From an uncultured Ruminococcus sp. (GTDB taxonomy: Bacteria; Bacillota; Clostridia; Oscillospirales; Ruminococcaceae): a DNA stretch of 52,709 bases. The number at the start of each line of letters is the position of its first letter. The first letter of the stretch is position 1. Shown one piece after another: positions 44,883 to 52,709 of this stretch. Position numbers and translations under genes: made by a program. The stretch covers positions 1-52,709 of the forward strand of contig ONAI01000003.1 of the NCBI GenBank assembly GCA_900315755.1. The letters are read 5' to 3'. The notes under the pieces are model-generated. The model was given only the letters and a program-made list of their open reading frames with translations, had not been told where the DNA came from and searched no databases.

Positions 44883-45542
44883 ATGTGGCTTATTCTGCTC
44901 CTTGTAATGCTTTTCTTACCGATAATGGCATCGGTAAAGGTGAAAACAACATTCGCTAAATACAGCACTGTCCGCAATGCAAGAGGTCTCACAGCGGATC
45001 AGGTTGCACGTCAGATACTCGACAGCAACGGACTTTACAACGTTGGCATAGAGCGTATACCGGGAAATCTCAGCGATCATTATGATCCGCAGGCAAATGT
45101 GGTAAGACTTTCCGAATCTGTTTACGGTCAGACATCTGTTGCCGCTATCGGCGTAGCTGCACACGAGTGCGGTCATGCCTGCCAGCACGCAGAGGAATAC
45201 ACTCCTATCAAGATAAGAACTTCTCTTGTACCGGTTACTAATTTCTGTTCTAAATTCTGGTATTTTGCATTCATTCTCGGCTATCTCATATCAATTGAGT
45301 TCGTATGGGCAGGTATCATTATGTTCGGTGCAGTTGTGCTATTCCAGCTCGTAACACTCCCTGTTGAGTTCGATGCAAGCGGCAGAGCCCTGAAAACTCT
45401 CGAAAGAGACTGTATACTTGACAGCGATGAGATAGGCGGCGCGAAGAAGGTACTCACAGCCGCTGCTATGACTTACGTTACAGCGCTCGTTGTATCTATC
45501 ATACAGCTGCTCAGACTGCTCGCTTCGACCAGAAGAAGATGA
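44883..45542 (+). CDS. YugP-like membrane zinc metallopeptidase
   Basis: A 219-residue neutral zinc metallopeptidase of the YugP type. An N-terminal span (1-18), then AAHECGHACQHAEEY with the zinc motif HECGH, then two to three spans. The VEFDASGRAL segment near residue 160 supplies the family's third zinc ligand (Asp/Glu). Its substrate is unknown. GGAGG is 9 nt before ATG. The last 4 bases overlap rsmB (ATGA). Its insertion between fmt and rsmB is not the B. subtilis order. Confidence 0.9.
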   Translation: MWLILLLVMLFLPIMASVKVKTTFAKYSTVRNARGLTADQVARQILDSNGLYNVGIERIPGNLSDHYDPQANVVRLSESVYGQTSVAAIGVAAHECGHACQHAEEYTPIKIRTSLVPVTNFCSKFWYFAFILGYLISIEFVWAGIIMFGAVVLFQLVTLPVEFDASGRALKTLERDCILDSDEIGGAKKVLTAAAMTYVTALVVSIIQLLRLLASTRRR

Positions 45543-46855
45543 CAGATCCGAGGTATCTGGCTGTAAAGCTGCTTGATAAAACTTTCAGCAGCGGCAGTTA
45601 TTCAAATATTCAGCTCAGTGCAGGTCTTGATTCCTCTGATCTTGATGATCGGGGGAAAAGACTTTGCTCGGCTATATACTACGGTGTTATTCAGCGCAGG
45701 ATCAGTCTGGACTATGTGATAGGCAGACTTTCAAAGCGCCCTATCGAGAAAATGGACAGCGTAATTGTAAATATATTGCGCGCCGGTATCTATCAGCTTG
45801 CCTATATGGAAAGTGTTCCGGATAATGCTGCTGTAAATGAGAGCGTAGGTCTTGCGAAGAGGTTTGGTAAGACAAGTGCCTCGGGAATGGTAAATGCTGT
45901 TCTGAGAAATTTTATCCGTCAGGAGAAAAATATTTACAGCGGAGATGTCCACAATGTGAAGGCTCTTTCGATTGTGTATTCATGTCCGGAGGAACTTGTT
46001 AAAAGTCTCACAAATGATTACGGTGAGGAGTTCACGTTTCATTTTCTTGCACATTCCGTTGAAAAGCCGGCAGTGAGCCTGCGGCGGAATCAGCTTAAAT
46101 GTACAGCGCAGGAGCTTGAAAAGGCTATGGGCAAGGTTAAGATATTAAGCATCGGCAATGAAGAACTGCCGGAACGTGCATTTGTGCTTGAAGGCGGCGA
46201 TGTTACGGCAACTAAAGCTTTCAGGGAGGGATTGTTCCACGTTCAGGGAATATCCTCGCAGTATTGCTGCAAGGCACTCGCACCAACTGAAAACGACCTC
46301 GTTCTGGACATCTGTGCCGCTCCCGGAGGAAAAACCTTCACTATGGCGGAGATGATGAACGGAAAGGGACAGATATATGCGTTTGATCTTCACGAAAAGC
46401 GCGTCGAACTGATACGCAGAGGCGCTGAACGTCTCGGACTTACCAATATAAGAGCGGCGGCAGGAGATGCGTCAAAGTTTGATCCTGATCTGCCAAAGTT
46501 CACGAAGATACTATGCGATGTTCCGTGTTCCGGTTATGGAGTAATTGCCAAGAAGCCTGAGATAAAGTATAAAAAGCTGAGTGATTTCAGCAGACTTCCT
46601 GAAATTCAGTACAATATTGCTCAGAATGCACTGAAGTATTTAGCGGTCGGCGGAGAAATGGTCTATTCGACCTGCACTCTGCGGAAAGCCGAAAATGAAG
46701 AGGTCGCAGAGAGACTTCTTCATGAGCACCCTGAGATCGAACCTGTTGAGCTTCCGGAGATGATGCTCAGAAAGTTCGGAAGTATGGCAACTCTTTCGCC
46801 GATGTACGGTTTTGATGACGGATTCTTCGTTGCAAAATTCCGTAAGGTGAAATAA
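45539..46855 (+). CDS. rsmB: 16S rRNA m5C967 methyltransferase
   Basis: Methylates cytosine 967 of 16S rRNA with S-adenosylmethionine. The 438 residues include a NusB-like N-terminal domain (~1-140), and a methyltransferase domain with VLDICAAPGGKTFTMAE, DVPCSGYGVIAKKPEIKY and YSTCTLRKAENEEV. The two Cys in the latter motifs are the catalytic pair. It overlaps yugP by 4 bases and lies 30 bases before rlmN. Confidence 0.96.
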   Translation: MTDPRYLAVKLLDKTFSSGSYSNIQLSAGLDSSDLDDRGKRLCSAIYYGVIQRRISLDYVIGRLSKRPIEKMDSVIVNILRAGIYQLAYMESVPDNAAVNESVGLAKRFGKTSASGMVNAVLRNFIRQEKNIYSGDVHNVKALSIVYSCPEELVKSLTNDYGEEFTFHFLAHSVEKPAVSLRRNQLKCTAQELEKAMGKVKILSIGNEELPERAFVLEGGDVTATKAFREGLFHVQGISSQYCCKALAPTENDLVLDICAAPGGKTFTMAEMMNGKGQIYAFDLHEKRVELIRRGAERLGLTNIRAAAGDASKFDPDLPKFTKILCDVPCSGYGVIAKKPEIKYKKLSDFSRLPEIQYNIAQNALKYLAVGGEMVYSTCTLRKAENEEVAERLLHEHPEIEPVELPEMMLRKFGSMATLSPMYGFDDGFFVAKFRKVK

Positions 46856-46885
46856 CTGATACTATTAAAGTAAGGCGGTGATCAA

Positions 46886-47941
46886 TTGGAAAAAGTGGAT
46901 ATTCTCAGTCTTGATCTGAGCGAACTTGAAGACATTCTTTCAGCGAACGGCGAGAAAAAATTCCGCGCAAAACAGATATTTCAGTGGCTGCACGTAAAAA
47001 GAGTGTTTGATTTTGATAAAATGACTGATATATCTATCCAATTGAGGCATCGGTTAAAAGAAATTTTTTGTATAAATGGACTATTTGTGCAGAAAAAGCT
47101 TGAATCCCACATAGATAATACGGTAAAATATCTTTATAGGCTTCATGATGGGAATTTTGTGGAGACTGTTCTGATGGAATACAGCTATGGTCATAGTATA
47201 TGTGTTTCAACTCAGGTCGGCTGCAAAATGGGGTGCAGGTTCTGCGCTTCGGCAATTGCGGGTTACGTCCGCAGCCTTGAACCCTCGGAGATACTTATGC
47301 AGGTCTATGAGACCGAGCGTGATGCCGGTGTGAGGGTTTCGGGGATCGTGCTTATGGGCATCGGTGAACCGCTCGATAACTACGATAATGTTCTGAAGTT
47401 TCTGAGGCTCGTTTCCGATAAGAACGGCAACGACCTTAGCCTGCGGCACGTTTCACTTTCAACCTGCGGCATAGTTCCGAAGATATACCAGCTTGCTGAG
47501 GAAAAACTCCAGCTGACACTGTGTATTTCGCTGCATAGTCCCGATAACGACAAAAGAAGTGAAATAATGCCGGTGAACAGAACATATAATATTGATGAGC
47601 TTATCAAAGCCTGCCGCTATTATATTGAACGGACAGGCAGGCGTATCACCTTTGAATACGCTGTTATAAATGATGTGAATTCCTCGGATGAGGATGCCGA
47701 CAGACTTGCCGCTCTGCTGAGAGGTATCAACTGTCATGTAAATCTTATCCCTGTGAACAAGGTAAAAGAGAGAGATTATAAGACCGCGCGCTCAGGCGTT
47801 GCAGAATTTGCAAAAAGACTTGGCAGACGCGGCATCAACGCTACCGTGAGAAGAACCCTCGGCAGCGATATAGAAGCAGCCTGCGGACAGCTAAGAAGAG
47901 ATGCCGCAGAGCAGAGCAGGAATGGAGGTGCGGACGCTTGA
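46886..47941 (+). CDS. rlmN: 23S rRNA/tRNA adenine-C2 methyltransferase, radical SAM
   Basis: Methylates A2503 of 23S rRNA and A37 of some tRNAs. The 351 residues have the radical-SAM cluster CKMGCRFC, GIGEPLDNYDNV and the C-terminal SDIEAACGQLRR, which holds the catalytic Cys. The start is TTG 46886, 5 nt after AAGGCGGTG; there is no ATG near. It overlaps prpC by 4 bases. Confidence 0.96.
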   Translation: MEKVDILSLDLSELEDILSANGEKKFRAKQIFQWLHVKRVFDFDKMTDISIQLRHRLKEIFCINGLFVQKKLESHIDNTVKYLYRLHDGNFVETVLMEYSYGHSICVSTQVGCKMGCRFCASAIAGYVRSLEPSEILMQVYETERDAGVRVSGIVLMGIGEPLDNYDNVLKFLRLVSDKNGNDLSLRHVSLSTCGIVPKIYQLAEEKLQLTLCISLHSPDNDKRSEIMPVNRTYNIDELIKACRYYIERTGRRITFEYAVINDVNSSDEDADRLAALLRGINCHVNLIPVNKVKERDYKTARSGVAEFAKRLGRRGINATVRRTLGSDIEAACGQLRRDAAEQSRNGGADA

Positions 47942-48663
47942 GATACAGATTCGGTACTGATATCGGACTGAAAAGAGAAGAGAATCAGGATGCCGTAAGA
48001 TGTGAATACTTCGGACATAATATTTTAGCCGTTGTGTGCGATGGCATGGGCGGTGAACGTGCCGGAAGAGAAGCAAGTCTTTTGGCGATAGAAGAATTCT
48101 TTCAGAGATTTTCAGCAGGGTATTCCGAAAGCCTTGATGATGAGGAGATCCGCAAACTCATGATCTCTTCAATATCCGCAGCAAATTCAGTTATATATAC
48201 ACGCGCAAGGCTGGATTTCAAAAACTTCGGAATGGGAACGACCTGCGTTGCTGCATTTGTGAACCAGAACTCAGCATTTATAGCTAATGTCGGAGACAGC
48301 CGCGCTTACCTTATTATGGAGAACGGGCTGAAAAAAATAACTTCCGATCATAACGTTGCCGCGATGCTCTTTGAGCAGGGCAAGATCACTGAGGAAGAAA
48401 TGGAAGATCACCCTCAGAAGCATATGCTGGTAAGGGCTGTCGGAGTGGAAAAAACTGTTCTGACAGATACATTCAAGCTTGATTATAATGATAAGATAAG
48501 TCTGCTGCTGTGTTCCGATGGACTTTCGGGATATTGCAGTGATGAAGAAATATACGACGTTATCCTGAATTCTTCCTTTGATGACGTCGCAGAAGAATTA
48601 ATAAATCTTGCACTCAGTAAAGGCGGCCGTGATAATGTTACAGTCGCAGTAATCTCTGATTGA
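47938..48663 (+). CDS. prpC: PP2C-type protein phosphatase
   Basis: Manganese-dependent Ser/Thr phosphatase that reverses PrkC. The 241 residues carry the PP2C motifs NQDAVRCEY, VCDGMGGERAG, VGDSRAYL, CSDGLSGYC and GGRDNVTVAVI. The start is TTG 47938, with GGAGGTG 7 nt upstream inside rlmN. The prkC gene begins 17 bases after its stop. Confidence 0.96.
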   Translation: MRYRFGTDIGLKREENQDAVRCEYFGHNILAVVCDGMGGERAGREASLLAIEEFFQRFSAGYSESLDDEEIRKLMISSISAANSVIYTRARLDFKNFGMGTTCVAAFVNQNSAFIANVGDSRAYLIMENGLKKITSDHNVAAMLFEQGKITEEEMEDHPQKHMLVRAVGVEKTVLTDTFKLDYNDKISLLLCSDGLSGYCSDEEIYDVILNSSFDDVAEELINLALSKGGRDNVTVAVISD

Positions 48664-48680
48664 TTCAGGAGGAAAAAGGT

Positions 48681-51031
<2,351 letters not shown>

Positions 51032-51038
<7 letters not shown>

Positions 51039-51913
51039 TGTCCGGCAATAAGAGCGGAATAATTACAAAGTGCTTAGGGGGACTCTACACAGTAGAGTCC
51101 CCTGACGGTATATATGAGTGTAAGGCAAGAGGTGTTTTCCGCAATCGTGGGATCAGCCCGTACGTCGGTGATATAGCAGAGCTTCAGGACGGAGTTATTG
51201 TTGGTATAGCTGAACGTAAAAACTGTATAATCAGACCTCCTCTTGCAAATCTCGATCAGCTTATATTTGTTGTATCAACGTGCAGCCCTGCGCCGAATTA
51301 CCTTATACTTGACAAGTTTATTGCAATAGCTGAGTATAAAGGCATAACGCCGGTTGTAGTAGTCACCAAAACGGATATTGGCGACAGCAGACCGATATGC
51401 GATGTTTACGGAAGTATCGGTATAAAGGTCATCGAGGCAGATTATTCGCACGAAGCTTCAATACAGGAAGTCAGGGAACTTATCAGCGGCAAAATCAGTG
51501 CTTTTACAGGTAATTCCGGAGCAGGCAAGTCTACGCTGCTTAATGCAGTCGATCCGCAGCTCAATATCCCTACTGCTGAGATAAGCAAGAAACTCGGCAG
51601 AGGCAGACATACTACACGCCATGCTGAACTCTATAAACTCAGCGATGGCGGATATATTGCGGATACACCCGGGTTCTCGACCTTTGAGACAAACAGGTAT
51701 GATATAATCCGCAAAGAAGAGCTTGCAGGTTGCTTCCGTGAGTTTTCGGATTATACAGACGGATGTCTCTTCAACGATTGTGCTCATGTCTGTGAGAAAG
51801 GGTGTGCAGTAGTCGAAGCGGTCAACGAGGGTAAGATACCTAAGAGCCGCCATGAGAGCTATTGTACTATGTATGAAGAGGCGCGGCAGCTTAAGGAGTG
51901 GGAGATAAAGTGA
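51032..51913 (+). CDS. rsgA: Small ribosomal subunit biogenesis GTPase
   Basis: Circularly permuted GTPase that releases factors from the maturing 30S subunit. The 293 residues have an OB domain, then G4 TKTD, then the P-loop GNSGAGKST and G3 DTPG in permuted order, and a C-terminal zinc site with Cys and His (CLFNDCAHVCEKGC). The start is unclear: TTG 51032 has the best spacing from GGGAGAG (51017-51023), while ATG 51038 forms TGATG with the prkC stop. It lies between prkC and thiN; rpe, often between rsgA and thiN, is absent. Confidence 0.95.
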
Positions 51914-52554
51914 GTGTTTCAAATAAAACCTGTCTGCTTATCGCAGGAAGTGAAATATCAGAAGATGTATTTCCGGAACTTGTAAGGTTAGCGGAACAGT
52001 CAGAACTGGTAATTTGTGCCGACAGGGGATACGCCTTTGCGGAAAAAGCTGGAGTGCGTCCGGACATCCTTATCGGAGATTTCGATTCGTATACCGGAAC
52101 TCTTCCGGATGATATTGAGATACTCCGAAGCGTTCCCGAAAAGGACGATACTGATACCATGCTCGCTGTTAAGACTGCAATATCACGCGGTGTATTCAAG
52201 ATAGTAATGTATGGCGGACTTGGCGGAAGATTTGACCATACTATGGCGAATGTTCAGACTCTTGTATACGCTTTCGAGCATGGCTGCTCAATGCAGCTTG
52301 CTGACGGTGAGAATGTGCTTACAGTTCAGGGGACAGGCTTAGTGGAATATCCCTGCATAGATGGCTGGTATTTTTCCGTATTCTCGCTTACGCCTGAAAC
52401 AATAGTGCGCCGCATGGCAGGCGTGAAGTATCCGCTGGAAAGTTATGTGCTGAAGAGCGGTTTCCCACTTGGAGTAAGCAATGAGATAACCGGGGGCTCG
52501 GCTGAGATAGATATTGAAAATGGTATGCTTCTGATAGTATATTCCAAGAAATAG
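51910..52554 (+). CDS. thiN: Thiamine pyrophosphokinase
   Basis: Converts thiamine to thiamine pyrophosphate using ATP. The 214 residues carry the family motifs CADRGYAFAEKAGVRPDILIG, IGDFDS and the GGLGGRFDHTMAN segment, plus KDDTDTMLA. I start at GTG 51910, 5 nt after GGGAG and overlapping the rsgA TGA (GTGA); a GTG at 51898 would add four residues. It ends the long operon. Confidence 0.95.
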   Translation: MSVSNKTCLLIAGSEISEDVFPELVRLAEQSELVICADRGYAFAEKAGVRPDILIGDFDSYTGTLPDDIEILRSVPEKDDTDTMLAVKTAISRGVFKIVMYGGLGGRFDHTMANVQTLVYAFEHGCSMQLADGENVLTVQGTGLVEYPCIDGWYFSVFSLTPETIVRRMAGVKYPLESYVLKSGFPLGVSNEITGGSAEIDIENGMLLIVYSKK

Positions 52555-52609
52555 TTTATTGGACGTTTTATATGCGCTGTACTCATATAGCAGCTTTATT
52601 TGTAGTTTA

Positions 52610-52709
52610 CCGGGGCAAACCTTTCTGAGGAAAGGTTCCCCCTAATCGGGTCCGTCCCCTCTGTCTGCTTTGCAGACATCTCCCCACCCCGTGGGGAGTC
52701 ACCCCGGAC
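52610..52709. repeat. Hairpin-rich intergenic element, cut by the window end
   Basis: After the last gene the sequence changes to GC-rich palindromes: AACCTTTC/GAAAGGTT (52618-52637), GTCTGC/GCAGAC (52663-52677) and CTCCCCA/TGGGGAG (52680-52698), with GTCCG near 52650 able to pair with CGGAC at the window end. The CTGCTTTGCAGACATCTCCCC stretch resembles dispersed repeats I associate with Ruminococcaceae, which is recall and not checked. No gene is seen from 52555 to the end. Confidence 0.65.

Overview
The window comes from a low-to-mid GC Firmicute of the Ruminococcus type, most likely Ruminococcus flavefaciens or a close relative. The evidence is a family 48 cellulase ending in a dockerin, a dockerin-bearing pectate lyase, a secreted cohesin-like/dockerin adaptor protein, Firmicutes-type housekeeping gene order, and strong sigma-A promoters that nearly all have 17-nt spacers. 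The species call is inference; the cellulosomal modules are read directly from the proteins. I saw no CRISPR array, prophage, tRNA or insertion sequence.

Layout. 1-140: 3' part of a 5S rRNA gene and its terminator. 354-6117: plus-strand group of a small membrane protein with an acidic tail, a 2-hydroxyacid dehydrogenase, proB, proA and a long repeat-rich membrane protein. 6171-7150: minus-strand pair (DUF2225-like, GIY-YIG). 7375-8436: membrane-anchored GH25 lysozyme. 8446-8720: a hairpin-rich stretch. 8745-12046: minus-strand pair of an alpha/beta hydrolase and a Tex-type RNA-binding protein. 12276-14419: small membrane protein, nth, yjbQ and a sirtuin. 14641-17454: trkA-trkH potassium uptake behind a structured leader. 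17515-19206: the cohesin-like/dockerin protein. 19371-23953: the str operon rpsL-rpsG-fusA and tuf, with tuf behind its own promoter. 24076-25750: two-gene ABC exporter, ending in a long structured terminator-like RNA. 26157-28234: beta-CASP metallo-hydrolase and a DUF1648-like membrane protein. 28263-30788: dockerin pectate lyase (minus). 31015-35683: minus-strand ABC operon with gliding-type (GldA/F/G-like) parts and a DUF4340 protein. 36291-38873: GH48-dockerin cellulase. 39062-52554: one long housekeeping operon, yicC-remA-gmk-rpoZ-priA-def-fmt-yugP-rsmB-rlmN-prpC-prkC-rsgA-thiN. 52610-52709: another hairpin-rich element, cut by the window end.

How it fits together. The cellulase and the pectate lyase carry C-terminal dockerins and would be held by cohesins of a cell-bound scaffold. 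The protein at 17515 has a cohesin-like N-terminus and a C-terminal dockerin, so it could act as an adaptor between them. The terminal operon couples nucleotide synthesis, replication restart, N-terminal formyl-Met handling, rRNA methylation, ribosome assembly and the PrpC/PrkC phosphosignalling pair, in the usual Firmicutes order but without coaBC and rpe and with a zinc protease added.

The points most worth a second look are the cohesin-like adaptor, the unexplained RNA structures (25757-25876, the trkA leader, the cellulase leader, the 8446-8720 hairpin array), the palindrome and tandem repeats upstream of the cellulase, the PriA DEEG motif, and the 16-residue polyglutamine tail of PrkC.
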